DNA of 64,000 nt from JBFMAI01 sp040755725 (GCA_040755725.1 JBFMAI010000039.1:124001-188000); one strand, 5' to 3'; shown: positions 9,206-18,211, numbered from the stretch's first letter. Program-made: numbers and translations. The notes: generated by a model from the letters alone, not told the origin.

Positions 9206-9227
9206 ACCGATCCTGCCTCTCTGAAAC

Positions 9228-9341
9228 CTAGCCTTGACGCTGCTTGTGTCGCGGGTTCGTGCAAATCACCCGCACCACGCCGCGCCGTTTCACGATCTTG
9301 CAGTTCTCGCAAATCCGCTTGACGCTGCTCCGCACTTTCAT
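9228..9341 (-). CDS. rpmJ: 50S ribosomal protein L36
   Basis: A 37-residue zinc-ribbon ribosomal protein, MKVRSSVKRICENCKIVKRR at the start and CTNPRHKQRQG at the end. Zinc ligands are Cys11, Cys14, Cys27 and His32, so this is the zinc-binding form. It lies between map and rpsM. infA, which in many bacteria precedes rpmJ here, is absent. Confidence 0.95.
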   Translation of the reverse strand: MKVRSSVKRICENCKIVKRRGVVRVICTNPRHKQRQG

Positions 9342-9357
9342 GGCACCTGCCTCCGGC

Positions 9358-10155
9358 TCACCGGCCATCGGTCAACACATCGGCCCCGGTCGGCGTCACG
9401 GCGACCGTGTGCTCGAAATGCGCCGCCCACGAGCCGTCCCGGGTCACCACCGGCCAGCCCGTGTCGTCGCCCGACCGCGTCTCCGCTCGCCCGGCCGTCA
9501 CCATCGGCTCGATCGCCAGCGTCATGCCCACGGCCAACTCGAAATCCGCGTTCCGCGTGCCGCGGTCGCAATAGTTCGGGATCTTGGGCTCCTCGTGCAT
9601 CTCCTGCCCGATCCCGTGACCGACATACTCCCGCACCACGCTGCACCCGGCCTCCTCGACACACGCCTGCATCCGCCGGGCGATTCGGCTCCAGCGGATT
9701 CCCGGCGTGATCTCGCGGATCGCCAGGTCCAGGGCCGCCCGCGTCACTTCCAGCAACCGCTGGATCGCCGGGGCGGGCGTCCCAACCGCGAAGGTCCGCG
9801 CCGCGTCGCCGCAGTAGCCCCGCAGCCGCACGCCGCAGTCCACGCTCACAATGTCGCCCGGCGCCAGGGGCCGCTCATTCGGTATTCCGTGCACGATCTG
9901 CTCGTTCACCGACGTACACAAGCACGCCGGAAACGGCACCCGCGCCGCCGGGCTGCGGACCCCTTTGAACAGCGGGGTCGCGCCGGCTTCGGCAATCACC
10001 TCAGCCGCTCGCGCGTCCAGCTCCGCCGTCGTCACACCCGGCCGTACCAACCGCTCGATCTCGTCGAGCACGCGGCACACCACCCGCCCGGCGTCGCGCA
10101 ACAGCTCGACCTCGCGCGGCGACTTGAGCACGATCCTGGGCACCGTGCGCTGCAT
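9358..10155 (-). CDS. map: Methionine aminopeptidase, type I
   Basis: Removes the initiator methionine from new proteins; 265 residues. Metal ligands are seen in SVDCGVRL, GDAARTF, EYVGHGIGQEMHEEP, AIEPMVT and FEHTVAV. The start MQRTVPRIVLKSPREVELL shares one base with the adk stop (TGATG). The longer in-frame extension to 10242 lies inside adk and is rejected. No N-terminal zinc-finger extension is present. Confidence 0.95.
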   Translation of the reverse strand: MQRTVPRIVLKSPREVELLRDAGRVVCRVLDEIERLVRPGVTTAELDARAAEVIAEAGATPLFKGVRSPAARVPFPACLCTSVNEQIVHGIPNERPLAPGDIVSVDCGVRLRGYCGDAARTFAVGTPAPAIQRLLEVTRAALDLAIREITPGIRWSRIARRMQACVEEAGCSVVREYVGHGIGQEMHEEPKIPNYCDRGTRNADFELAVGMTLAIEPMVTAGRAETRSGDDTGWPVVTRDGSWAAHFEHTVAVTPTGADVLTDGR

Positions 10156-10820
10156 CAGCGGCTGCCCAGCGCATCCACGACGCGCCTTACCGCCGCCTCC
10201 ACGGCATCCGCTCCCGCCGCGGAATCCACCGTGTGGAAGCACCCGCGCCGGGCGTAGTAATCGATCAACGGCGCCGTCTGCGTCCGGTACGTCTCCAGGC
10301 GTGTCAAGACCACCTCGCGGCGGTCATCGGGGCGCTGAAACAGCTCCCCGCCGCACTTGTCGCAACGGCCGTCCACGCGCGGCGGCAGAAAACTTACATT
10401 ATAGGTGGCGGCACACTGCTTGCAAACGCGGCGGCCGGCGATGCGGCGGATAATCTCTTCGTCATCGAGCTTGAAGTCGATGACGGCGTCCACCGCCATG
10501 TCCCGCTCCCGCAGGCCGCGATCCAGGGCCTCCGCCTGCGGCGCCGTCCGCGGAAAACCGTCCAGGATGAAGCCGGCGTCGCGCGGCAGCCGGTCCACAG
10601 CGGCCAGCATGACGTCCGTGATGACCTCGTCGGGCACGAGCTTGCCGGCGTCCATGTACTCGGCGGCCCGCCGGCCCACCGGCGTGCCCTCCTGTCGCTC
10701 GCGCCGCAAGACGTCGCCGCTGGAGAGCTGCACCAGCCCGCGCCGCTCCACAAGGCGCTGCGCCTGTGTCCCTTTGCCGGAACCCGGCGGTCCGAGGAAG
10801 ATCAGCCGCGGCGCGCTCAT
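10155..10820 (-). CDS. adk: Adenylate kinase, zinc-lid type
   Basis: Interconverts ATP + AMP and 2 ADP; 221 residues. The P loop is GPPGSGKGTQ at the N-terminus, and the AMP-binding segment FILDGFPRT follows. The LID is the long zinc form, with Cys pairs CKQC and CDKC about 20 residues apart. The start codon shares one base with the secY stop and its own stop shares one base with the map start, so the three genes are tightly coupled. Confidence 0.96.
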   Translation of the reverse strand: MSAPRLIFLGPPGSGKGTQAQRLVERRGLVQLSSGDVLRRERQEGTPVGRRAAEYMDAGKLVPDEVITDVMLAAVDRLPRDAGFILDGFPRTAPQAEALDRGLRERDMAVDAVIDFKLDDEEIIRRIAGRRVCKQCAATYNVSFLPPRVDGRCDKCGGELFQRPDDRREVVLTRLETYRTQTAPLIDYYARRGCFHTVDSAAGADAVEAAVRRVVDALGSR

Positions 10821-12199
10821 CAGTACATTCGTCCTTTCACGCGGCCCACGCCTTCGCCGCCGAGGAAGCCCTCGTAGTTCCGCATGATGAGGTTCGCTTC
10901 CATGCGCTGGATCAGGTCCAGGGCCACACTGACGACAATCAGCAACCCGGTGCCGCCCAGGAACGCCGAGATGCGGTACGGGATTTCCAGTTGCGTGGCC
11001 ACGACGGAGGGAATCAAGGCGATGACCGCCAGGAAGCCGGCGCCGACGTAGGTGATGCGTTCCATGACCGCTTCGAGGTAGTCGGCGGTGCGCTTGCCCG
11101 GCCGCAGGCCGGGGATGAAGCTGCCCATGTCGCGCAGGTTGTTGGCCATCTCCTTGGGCTGGAACTGGACCGAGACCCAGAAGTACGCGAAGAAGTACAC
11201 CATGCCGACGTAGGACACGTCGTACACGAACTCGCCGGGACGGAAGGCGTCCTCCAGGAAGCCCCACAGCGCCAGTGGCGGAATGCCGCCGCGGTAGAGC
11301 CATCCGAAGATGACGCTCGGGAACAACAAGAACGAGCTGGCGAAGATGATCGGCATGACCCCGCCGTGATTGACCCGCAACGGCAGGTAGTGCCGCAGGC
11401 CGCCGACCATGCGCCGGCCGCGCGTCTGCTTGGCCTGCTGAATCGGGATGCGTCGCTGCGCCTGGGTGATGAGGATCGCCCCCGCCACGACCGCGACGAA
11501 CGACACGACCATGAAGACGATCTTCTCCGGGGTCATCGAGATCGAAGCCCCGCCGACGGTGCCCCCGAGACTGACGATGAACCCGCGCCACACCTCGAAG
11601 AACACGTAGGGCATCCGGGCGATGATGCCCGCCATGATGATGAGGCTGATGCCATTGCCGATGCCGTATTCGTCGATCTGCTCGCCGACCCACATCAGCA
11701 ACAACGTGCCGGCCATCAGGCCGGTGATGGCCATGATGACAAACTCGAAGCTGTTCTGGAACTCCGGGTAGACCAGGTTGTTCGCGTTGAGATAGCGCAC
11801 CCAGAAAACCGACTGAATCAGGCACAACCCCACGGTCGCGTAGCGCGTGTACTCCATGATCTTGCGCCGGCCGGTCTCGCCCTCCTGCCGCAGCTTCTCC
11901 AGCGCCGGTAGGACCGTGACCAGCAGTTGCAGGATGATCGACGCGCTGATGTACGGCATGATCCCCAAGCCGAAGAGCGTGCTCTGGCCCAGGTCCCCCC
12001 CGGTGAACATGGCGAACAGCTCCGCCGCCTGCTCGGTGGCGCCGCCAGCCCCCTGCCAGTGGCGGGCGAGCCGGTCCTGGTTCACGCCCGGCAGCGGCAC
12101 ATAGAAGCCGATGCGGTAGACGCACAGCATCATCAGCGTGAACAGCACCTTCTTGCGAAGATCGGGCACGCGGAAGACGTTAATGAAGGCTCGAAACAT
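10820..12199 (-). CDS. secY: Protein translocase subunit SecY
   Basis: Channel subunit of the Sec translocon; 459 residues with about ten membrane helices. Characteristic stretches are RIGFYVPLPGVN in helix 1, MPYISASIILQLL in the plug/helix 2 region, and RRIPIQQAKQTRGRR in the cytoplasmic C4 loop. GSFIPGLRPGKRTADYLE and RMEANLIMRNYEGFL lie near the end. It lies 34 bases after rplO. Confidence 0.97.
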   Translation of the reverse strand: MFRAFINVFRVPDLRKKVLFTLMMLCVYRIGFYVPLPGVNQDRLARHWQGAGGATEQAAELFAMFTGGDLGQSTLFGLGIMPYISASIILQLLVTVLPALEKLRQEGETGRRKIMEYTRYATVGLCLIQSVFWVRYLNANNLVYPEFQNSFEFVIMAITGLMAGTLLLMWVGEQIDEYGIGNGISLIIMAGIIARMPYVFFEVWRGFIVSLGGTVGGASISMTPEKIVFMVVSFVAVVAGAILITQAQRRIPIQQAKQTRGRRMVGGLRHYLPLRVNHGGVMPIIFASSFLLFPSVIFGWLYRGGIPPLALWGFLEDAFRPGEFVYDVSYVGMVYFFAYFWVSVQFQPKEMANNLRDMGSFIPGLRPGKRTADYLEAVMERITYVGAGFLAVIALIPSVVATQLEIPYRISAFLGGTGLLIVVSVALDLIQRMEANLIMRNYEGFLGGEGVGRVKGRMY

Positions 12200-12233
12200 C
12201 GCCGCCAGCCTCCCGGCTCACTCGGGCCGGTCC

Positions 12234-12803
12234 TCAGCCTGCGCTCTCCGAAGACGACGGCGCCCCGCGGCGACCGCCCCGGGTCGCGCCGGGCCCTTCC
12301 TTCCGCCGGCGGCCCGCGTTGCGCTTCGCCTTGGCCTGCACCGCGGGGTCCGGCCGCTCCAGCACAGTCGCGGTCCCACCGGCCTGCTCGATGCCGGCCC
12401 GGGCGCCCGCGCTGAACGCATGCGCCGCCACCTGTAACCGTTTGGACAACGTTCCTTGCCCGAGGATCTTGACCAGCGGACGTGCGCCGTGGACCAGTCC
12501 CCGCGCGCGCAGCGCGGCCAGGTCGACGGTCGCTCCGTCCTCGAAGTCCGCATCCAGGCGGGCCAGGTTCACGACGTGAAACGCCGTGCGGAACTGCACG
12601 TTGCTGAAGCCGCGCTTGGGAACGCGCCGGAAGATGGGCATCTGCCCGCCTTCGTGCAGCGGGCGCGTGCCGCCGCCGGCACGGGCCTGGCAGCCCTTGT
12701 TCCCGCGGCCGCAGGTCTTGCCGTGGCCGCTGCTCTCGCCGCGTCCCACGCGCTTCCGCGGCCGGCGGGCCCCGGCGCGGGCGGTGACGTCATTGACCAT
12801 CAT
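12234..12803 (-). CDS. rplO: 50S ribosomal protein L15
   Basis: 189 residues. The glycine-rich N-terminal extension that threads into 23S rRNA is clear (RKRVGRGESSGHGKTCGRG, then GFEGGQ-like RPLHEGGQMPIFRRVPKRGF). The C-terminal tail is extra basic. I chose ATG 12803 (GAGGAG seven bases upstream); the adjacent ATG at 12800 is also possible. It overlaps the end of rpsE by 14 bases, leaving no room for rpmD (L30). Confidence 0.95.
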   Translation of the reverse strand: MMVNDVTARAGARRPRKRVGRGESSGHGKTCGRGNKGCQARAGGGTRPLHEGGQMPIFRRVPKRGFSNVQFRTAFHVVNLARLDADFEDGATVDLAALRARGLVHGARPLVKILGQGTLSKRLQVAAHAFSAGARAGIEQAGGTATVLERPDPAVQAKAKRNAGRRRKEGPGATRGGRRGAPSSSESAG

Positions 12804-13521
12804 GCGGCGTCTCCTCGGAAAGGGGGCGCTGCGCGGCGCTGTCCGGGCCGGCGCCGTATCCTTCCGGCGCACGGGACCCGCGACGCGGCGTCTCGAACTC
12901 CGCTTGGTCCGCCACGGCCACCGGTTCCCCCACCGCGGCCTTCAGCGGCTCGCGCTCCGGCGGCAGATCGAGCTTCACGCCGCGCAATTCCTCGACCATG
13001 GCCCGCGTGCGCAACGCCTTGAGACCGTTGACCGTGGCCTTGACGAGGTTTTTGGGGCTGGTGGAGCCGTAGCACTTGGTGAGCACGTCCTTAACACCGG
13101 CCAGTTCGAGGACGGCCCGCGGCGCGGCCCCGGCGATAACACCCGTGCCCTGCGACGCGGGGATCAGGACGACGCGACTGGCGCCGAAGTGGCCGACGAC
13201 GCGATGGGGGATCGTGGTCCCTTTGAGCGGCACGCGAAACAGGTCTCGGCGAGCCTTCTTGATACCCTTCTCGACCGCCGGGGGCACCTCGTTGGCCTTG
13301 CCATACCCGTAGCCGACCTGCCCTTGCCGGTCGCCAACGACCACCAGAGCTCCGAAGGAGAAGCGTCGGCCGCCTTTCACCACCGTCGCGCAGCGGTAAA
13401 GGCGGACGACGGTATCTTCAAAGCCCCGCTCGTCGGGGAAATCGGCACGTTCTCGGCCGCGACGCGGGCCGCCGCGGGGGCCGCCTCCGCGGGTCCTTGC
13501 TGGTCCGGGCTCGGTTGCCAT
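12790..13521 (-). CDS. rpsE: 30S ribosomal protein S5
   Basis: 243 residues, longer than the usual 165 or so because of a Gly/Arg-rich N-terminal tail and a Pro/Glu-rich C-terminal tail. The double-stranded-RNA-binding core shows VVKGGRRFSFGALVVVGD, GYGYGKANEVPPAVEKG and IPASQGTGVIAG. S5 helps decoding accuracy and unwinding of mRNA at the entry site. Confidence 0.96.
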   Translation of the reverse strand: MATEPGPARTRGGGPRGGPRRGRERADFPDERGFEDTVVRLYRCATVVKGGRRFSFGALVVVGDRQGQVGYGYGKANEVPPAVEKGIKKARRDLFRVPLKGTTIPHRVVGHFGASRVVLIPASQGTGVIAGAAPRAVLELAGVKDVLTKCYGSTSPKNLVKATVNGLKALRTRAMVEELRGVKLDLPPEREPLKAAVGEPVAVADQAEFETPRRGSRAPEGYGAGPDSAAQRPLSEETPHDGQ

Positions 13522-13542
13522 GCGTTACCGTCCTGCTTGCGC

Positions 13543-13911
13543 TTAGAACTTCAGACCGGCCTCACGAGCGGCGTCGGCCAGGGCCTTGATACGGCCGTGG
13601 TACTTCCGCCCGCGCCGGTCGAAACACACCTGTTGAATGCCGAGCTGCTTGGCCTTCTCGCCCAGGAGCTTGCCGACGATCGCCGCGGCCTTCACGTTGC
13701 CCCCGTAGGTCAGTTGCCCCTTCAGCTCGGCCGAATGCGACGAGGCCGCACACAAGGTCCGCCCGGTGAGGTCGTCGATGATCTGGGCGGAAATGCCGCG
13801 GATCGAACGAGCGACCGCCAATCGCGGGCGGTCGGGCATGCCTTGGACCCGCTTGCGCACGCGGCGGATGCGCCGCGCTCGCCGGGCCGTCTTGATTAAC
13901 AACTGCTTCAT
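13543..13911 (-). CDS. rplR: 50S ribosomal protein L18
   Basis: 122 residues, standard length. L18 delivers 5S rRNA to the large subunit. Visible are RRVRKRVQGMPDRPRLAVAR at the N-terminus, and ISAQIIDDLTGRTLCAAS and VCFDRRGRKYHGRIKALAD at the C-terminus. It sits 24 bases from rplF and 21 from rpsE. Confidence 0.96.
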   Translation of the reverse strand: MKQLLIKTARRARRIRRVRKRVQGMPDRPRLAVARSIRGISAQIIDDLTGRTLCAASSHSAELKGQLTYGGNVKAAAIVGKLLGEKAKQLGIQQVCFDRRGRKYHGRIKALADAAREAGLKF

Positions 13912-13935
13912 GCGCTAACCTCGTCTCCGTCCCGC

Positions 13936-14532
13936 CTAGCCGGCGCCGCCGCCGGCGAAGACCTTGCCCGCCTTGCGACGGATGTGCTCGCCGACGTAGC
14001 GGATGCCCTTGCCGAGATAGGGCTCGGGCTTGCGCAATTTGCGGACCTCGGCGGCGAACTGGCCGACGGCCTGCTTGTCGGGCCCGCTGACGATGAAGCG
14101 GGCGGGCTCGTTGTTGCCACGGGCCGTCGGTACCTCGACCTTGATCTCCAGTCCCGGGGGAATCGGGACCTCGAACTGGGCCTTTCTGCCGTGTCCCCGG
14201 CCCATGTAGCCGCAATTCAGCAACAGCTTGCGGCCCTCGACGTTGGCGGTGTAGCCGGTGCCGTAGAGTTCCAGGCCGATGCTGTAGCCGGTCGTCACGC
14301 CCTGAATCATGTTGGCGATCAGGGCGCGGGACAGACCGTGCAACGCCCGATGCTGGGCCGCGTCGTCCGGGCGGCGCACGACCACCTGCGATCCTTCGAC
14401 CGCGGCCGTGATCGGCGACGGGAGCGTCCAGTCGAGCTGCCCCTTCGGGCCACTGACTTTCACACGGGCACCGGCGATCTCGACCTTGGCGCCGCCGGCG
14501 ATCGGAATCGGTTTCTTGCCTACACGAGACAT
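13936..14532 (-). CDS. rplF: 50S ribosomal protein L6
   Basis: 198 residues with the two repeated L6 domains. The start MSRVGKKPIPI is typical and was preferred over an upstream in-frame Met at 14571 that lies inside rpsH. The C-terminal signature EPYLGKGIRYVGEHIRRKAGK is intact. It begins 4 bases after the rpsH stop. Confidence 0.96.
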   Translation of the reverse strand: MSRVGKKPIPIAGGAKVEIAGARVKVSGPKGQLDWTLPSPITAAVEGSQVVVRRPDDAAQHRALHGLSRALIANMIQGVTTGYSIGLELYGTGYTANVEGRKLLLNCGYMGRGHGRKAQFEVPIPPGLEIKVEVPTARGNNEPARFIVSGPDKQAVGQFAAEVRKLRKPEPYLGKGIRYVGEHIRRKAGKVFAGGGAG

Positions 14533-14536
14533 CGGT

Positions 14537-14935
14537 TCACCACACCGTGCAGAGCACTTCGCCGCCGACACGCCGTTGGCGGCACTGGCGGTCGCTCAAC
14601 ACGCCCTGGCTGGTGGAGACAATCGCGACGCCGAGCCCGTCGCGGACGCGTTCGAGCCGGCCGACGGGGCAGTAGGTCCGCCGGCCCGGCCGACTAACCC
14701 GCTGGAGATCGAGGATCACCTTCTCGCCCTGGGGGCCGTACTTCAGGTCGATCTCGATGACGCCCTGCTCCGCGTCGTCGATCGGGAGGTAGTCGGCGAT
14801 GAAGCCTTCCTCTTTCAGGACGCGGGCCACCCCCAGGCACACCTTGCTGCGCTTGACACGGACGCGCTTCTTGCCGATGCGGATGGCGTTGCGAATCCGC
14901 GTGAGCATGTCGGCAATGGGATCAGATGTCGGCAT
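14537..14935 (-). CDS. rpsH: 30S ribosomal protein S8
   Basis: 132 residues. A primary 16S rRNA binder of the central domain. The start DPIADMLTRIRNA and the C-terminal LGVAIVSTSQGVLSDRQCR-GGEVLCTVW are family signatures. It lies 9 bases after rpsN. Confidence 0.97.
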   Translation of the reverse strand: MPTSDPIADMLTRIRNAIRIGKKRVRVKRSKVCLGVARVLKEEGFIADYLPIDDAEQGVIEIDLKYGPQGEKVILDLQRVSRPGRRTYCPVGRLERVRDGLGVAIVSTSQGVLSDRQCRQRRVGGEVLCTVW

Positions 14936-14944
14936 ATCGGTTCC

Positions 14945-15130
14945 TCACCAACTCGCCTTCCGCACGCCGGGGATGCGCCCTTCCAGGGCCAGCTTGCGGA
15001 AGCAACACCGGCAAATCCGGAACTTGCGGTACACGGCCCGGGAGCGGCCGCACAGCTCACAGCGGGTGTAGGCCCGCACCTTGTACTTGGGGGGCCTCTT
15101 GCACTTCAGCTTCAGCGCCAGCCTGGCCAT
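14945..15130 (-). CDS. rpsN: 30S ribosomal protein S14, zinc type
   Basis: The 61-residue short form (type Z). Zinc ligands are the pairs CELC and CRCC, about 16 residues apart, followed by FRKLALEGRIPGVRKASW, the family C-terminus. It sits between rplE and rpsH as in most bacteria. Confidence 0.97.
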   Translation of the reverse strand: MARLALKLKCKRPPKYKVRAYTRCELCGRSRAVYRKFRICRCCFRKLALEGRIPGVRKASW

Positions 15131-15137
15131 CGCTCAC

Positions 15138-15698
15138 CTAACTCCGAAACGGCATCCCCAGCAGCGTCAACAGGCGGCGGGCCTCGCCGTCGCTCCGCGC
15201 CGTGGTGCAGATGGTGATGTTCATGCCCTGTTGATAGGTCACCTTGTCGGGGTTGATCTCGGGGAAGACCCCGTACTCGGTGAGGCCCATGCCGTAGTTG
15301 CCGCGGCCGTCGAAACCACCCGGATCCAGCCCGCGGAAGTCGCGCACGCGCGGGATTGCCAGGGCCACCAGCCGGTCCAGGAACTCGTACATCCGCCGAC
15401 CGCGGAGCGTGACCTTCAGCCCCACGTCGTAGCCCTGGCGGAGCTTGAAGTTGGACACGCTCTTGCGGGCCTTGCACACCAGCGGCTTCTGACCGGTCAC
15501 CGTCGCCAGGGCCGCCTCGGCCTCGACGAAGCGCTTGTTCTCGCGGGCCTTGGTCGTGGATTCGGCCACGGCCTTGCCCAGGCCCATCGAAACCACGATC
15601 TTGGTCAGCTTCGGCAGGGCCATCGGGTTGTCGCGCCCCAGCTCCTGCTTGAGCTGCGGCAACACCTGCTGCCGGTATCTCTCCAACAACCGTGCCAT
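15138..15698 (-). CDS. rplE: 50S ribosomal protein L5
   Basis: 186 residues, standard length. Binds 5S rRNA and contacts the P-site tRNA. Visible stretches are MALPKLTKIVVSMGLG, TGQKPLVCKARKSVSNFKLR, and FDGRGNYGMGLTEYGVFPEI. The start codon shares one base with the rplX stop (TGATG). Confidence 0.97.
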   Translation of the reverse strand: MARLLERYRQQVLPQLKQELGRDNPMALPKLTKIVVSMGLGKAVAESTTKARENKRFVEAEAALATVTGQKPLVCKARKSVSNFKLRQGYDVGLKVTLRGRRMYEFLDRLVALAIPRVRDFRGLDPGGFDGRGNYGMGLTEYGVFPEINPDKVTYQQGMNITICTTARSDGEARRLLTLLGMPFRS

Positions 15699-16084
15699 CA
15701 GCGTTTCCCGCTACGATACTTGTTCACATCCGCGCGCGTCACTTCGCCCAGCACCGCTCCACTCGAGCGGCGGCCCGCGGCGACGCGCTTCTTCGACACG
15801 ACCCGACCGCCGGCGTCCCGTTCCACCTGGTACCGCACCCGCACCGGGCCATCGGCCTTGGGGTCCAGCGGCATCACGTTCGACAAGTGCAGCGGCGCCT
15901 CCTTGCGGATGCGCCCGCCCTGCGGGTTGCGCTGGCTCTTGCGCACATGGCGGTACACCATGTTCACGCCTTCGACCAACACGCGGTCCTTGTCGGGGAT
16001 CACCCGCAGGACCTTACCGCGGGCGCCTTTGTGGTCGCCGGCGATCACGACCACCATGTCATCCTTCTTGATCCGCGCCGCCAT
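15698..16084 (-). CDS. rplX: 50S ribosomal protein L24
   Basis: 128 residues. An assembly initiator near the peptide exit. The KOW motif is clear in KKDDMVVVIAGDHKGARGKV, followed by VLVEGVNMVYRHVR and GGRIRKEAPLHLSNVMPLDP. The C-terminus carries about 20 extra basic residues. It starts 2 bases after the rplN stop. Confidence 0.96.
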   Translation of the reverse strand: MAARIKKDDMVVVIAGDHKGARGKVLRVIPDKDRVLVEGVNMVYRHVRKSQRNPQGGRIRKEAPLHLSNVMPLDPKADGPVRVRYQVERDAGGRVVSKKRVAAGRRSSGAVLGEVTRADVNKYRSGKR

Positions 16085-16086
16085 GA

Positions 16087-16476
16087 CTACCAGACCTCCT
16101 CCGCCAGCGAGATGATCTTCGTGAAGTTCTTCTCGCGCAGCTCGCGGGCCACGGCCCCGAACACGCGCGTGCCCTTGGGGTTGCCCTCCGGGTCGATCAG
16201 GACGGCCGCGTTGCTGTCGAAACGCACGTAGCTGCCGTCGCGGCGGCGCGTCGGGTACTTGGTCCGCACGACCACGCAGCGAACCTTGTCGCCTTTCTTG
16301 ATGTCCGACGCCGGCAACGCCTGTTTCACCGAGCAGATCACGATGTCGCCAACGCCGCCGGTGCTGCGGCGGGGCTTGCCCTGGCGGGCCGAGGAGCCTT
16401 TGAGGACCTGGATGCACTGGAGTCGCTTGGCCCCGGTGTTGTCGGCCACGTCCAGGCGCGTGTACTGCGTGATCAC
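16087..16476 (-). CDS. rplN: 50S ribosomal protein L14
   Basis: 129 residues starting from GTG (VITQYTRLDVADNTGAKRLQ), which overlaps the rpsQ stop by four bases (GTGA). Typical blocks are GVGDIVICSVKQALP, GDKVRCVVVRTKYP and FDSNAAVLID, ending FTKIISLAEEVW. L14 forms part of the subunit interface and the translational GTPase neighbourhood. Confidence 0.96.
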   Translation of the reverse strand: MITQYTRLDVADNTGAKRLQCIQVLKGSSARQGKPRRSTGGVGDIVICSVKQALPASDIKKGDKVRCVVVRTKYPTRRRDGSYVRFDSNAAVLIDPEGNPKGTRVFGAVARELREKNFTKIISLAEEVW

Positions 16477-16796
16477 GCCGGGCCCCCTTTCTCGGAGCCG
16501 GCCGCCCGCCGGACGACGCGCACCAGCCGCCAATGCTTGGTCTTGCTGATCGGCCGGCACTGGACCACCTCCACGCGGTCGCCATCGCGGCACTCGTTGC
16601 GCTCGTCGTGGGCGTGGAGTATGGTCCGCCGGCGGAGGTACTTGCCGTACTTCGGGTGCCGCACGCGATAGGACACCGTCACGCGGATGGTCTTGTTCCG
16701 CCCGGACGAGGTCACGACCCCCACCCGACGGGCCCGCCGGCCCCGGGCGGCCTTGGTTTCCGGCGTCGTTGTTGCGGTTGCACTCATGCCAATCAT
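16473..16796 (-). CDS. rpsQ: 30S ribosomal protein S17
   Basis: 107 residues, slightly long because of an N-terminal Ala/Thr-rich tail. The OB-fold core shows GVVTSSGRNKTIRVTVSYR, HPKYGKYLRRRTILHAHDE and CRDGDRVEVVQCRPISKTKH. Met at 16787 is an alternative start. It lies 27 bases after rpmC. Confidence 0.95.
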   Translation of the reverse strand: MIGMSATATTTPETKAARGRRARRVGVVTSSGRNKTIRVTVSYRVRHPKYGKYLRRRTILHAHDERNECRDGDRVEVVQCRPISKTKHWRLVRVVRRAAGSEKGGPA

Positions 16797-16823
16797 CCAC
16801 TCACGGGTCTGGGCCGGGCCGCG

Positions 16824-17063
16824 TTAGCGGCGGGCCGCCTGCGCCGTCAATTGCGCCTGCCGCTGTTCCACGTTTCGTTCGCCCCGTTCACGCAGGACCG
16901 TCAACAACCGGGCGATGTCCCGGCGGGTCTTGAGCAACTGCGTCGGATCTTCCAGCTTCTCGGTCACCGACTGGGCCCGCAGGTCGAACAGGTGCCGTCG
17001 AAGGCGTTCCAGCTCGCCGTGGACCTCGTCGGTCTTCATGGCCCGGATCGCGTCGATCTTCAT
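16824..17063 (-). CDS. rpmC: 50S ribosomal protein L29
   Basis: 79 residues of two antiparallel helices near the peptide exit. Recognised from MKTDEVHGELERLRRHLFDL, PTQLLKTRRDIARLLTVLRE and its place between rplP and rpsQ. The C-terminus is Gln/Ala-rich. Confidence 0.93.
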   Translation of the reverse strand: MKIDAIRAMKTDEVHGELERLRRHLFDLRAQSVTEKLEDPTQLLKTRRDIARLLTVLRERGERNVEQRQAQLTAQAARR

Positions 17064-17072
17064 GGCGTTCCT

Positions 17073-17495
17073 CTAGAACGTGTGCCGGCGGGCCACGAAA
17101 CGGGTCTTGACGGGCATCTTGTGGGCCACGCGGACCAGGGCCGCCTTGGCCACGGACTCGTCCACACCGCCGATTTCGTACAGCACGGTCCCCGGGTACA
17201 CGACCGCAGTCCAGTAGTCGGGCTCGCCCTTGCCCTTGCCCATCCGCGTCTCCAACGGTTTGGTGGAGACGGGTTTGTGCGGGAAGATGCGAATGTAGAC
17301 GCGGCCTTCGCGGTGCAGGAAGTGCGTCGCGGCCATGCGGCCCGCCTCGATATGGCGGGCATTCACCCGCCCGGGTTCCAGCGACTGGAGCCCGTATTCT
17401 CCGAACGCCACCGTGTTGCCGCGCGTCGCGTTCCCGCGGATGCGCCCCTTCTGGGCCTTGCGGTACTTCACGCGTTTCGGCATGTTGGCCGACAT
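17073..17495 (-). CDS. rplP: 50S ribosomal protein L16
   Basis: 140 residues. Shapes the A-site tRNA elbow contact. Visible are MPKRVKYRKAQKGRIRGNAT, FGEYGLQSLEPGRVNARHIE, RVYIRIFPHKPVSTKPLETR and GKGEPDYWTAVVYPGTVLYE. It follows rpsC by 26 bases. Confidence 0.97.
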   Translation of the reverse strand: MSANMPKRVKYRKAQKGRIRGNATRGNTVAFGEYGLQSLEPGRVNARHIEAGRMAATHFLHREGRVYIRIFPHKPVSTKPLETRMGKGKGEPDYWTAVVYPGTVLYEIGGVDESVAKAALVRVAHKMPVKTRFVARRHTF

Positions 17496-17521
17496 AACCG
17501 CCGCTCCTCAACAACCCGCGT

Positions 17522-18211
17522 CTAACGCCGCGCCCGCCGCCGGAAGCGTCCTTCCGCCCGCTCCGCCGGCTGCTCGCCGTATAATCCGCGATAAACCCAC
17601 ACTTTGATGCCGATCGCGCCGACGGTCGTGACCGCGGTCGTGATGGCGTAGTCCACCTCGGCCTGCAACGTCTGCAAGGGGATGGACCCGAGCATCTGCG
17701 TCTCGACGCGGGCCATCTCGGCCCCGCCCAGCCGCCCGGAACAGATGATCTTGACCCCCCGGGCCCCGGCCTCCATCGCCGCCTCGCACTTCTGCTTCAT
17801 TACGCGGCGGAAACTCATGCGCTTCTTGAGCTGCTCGGCGATCGACGCGCCGATCAGGAATGCGTTGAGGTCCGGGTTCTTGATCTCGACGATGTTCACC
17901 GACACCCGCCGGTCGATGAGGTCTTCCAACCGCTCCTTGAGCTTGTCCACCTCGGCCCCTTTGGCGCCGATGACCATGCCGGGGCGGGCGGTGTGCAGGA
18001 TGACCTTGACCTCGTCGCGGGTCCGCTCGATCTCGACCTTGGCCACGCCGGCGTAAGGCGGCTGGCGGTTCAGCGACTGGTCGATGAACTTGCGGATCTG
18101 CTCGTCCTCGACCAGGAAGGCGCCGAAGGCAGCCTTCGGGGCGTACCAGCGCGACTTCCAGCCCTCGGTGATCCCGACGCGAAACCCGATTGGATTGCAC
18201 TTCTGGCCCAC
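17522..18211 (-). CDS. rpsC: 30S ribosomal protein S3
   Basis: 229 residues from a GTG start (MGQKCNPIGFRVGITEGWKS). The KH domain shows ILHTARPGMVIGAKGAEVD, followed by the C-terminal domain FRRVMKQKCEAAMEAGARGV and GAIGIKVWVYRGLYGE. It starts 3 bases after rplV. Confidence 0.97.
   Translation of the reverse strand: MGQKCNPIGFRVGITEGWKSRWYAPKAAFGAFLVEDEQIRKFIDQSLNRQPPYAGVAKVEIERTRDEVKVILHTARPGMVIGAKGAEVDKLKERLEDLIDRRVSVNIVEIKNPDLNAFLIGASIAEQLKKRMSFRRVMKQKCEAAMEAGARGVKIICSGRLGGAEMARVETQMLGSIPLQTLQAEVDYAITTAVTTVGAIGIKVWVYRGLYGEQPAERAEGRFRRRARR

Noticed and set aside
12790..12803. A hidden rpmD (L30) between rpsE and rplO
   Set aside because: The two genes overlap by 14 bases, so there is no space.
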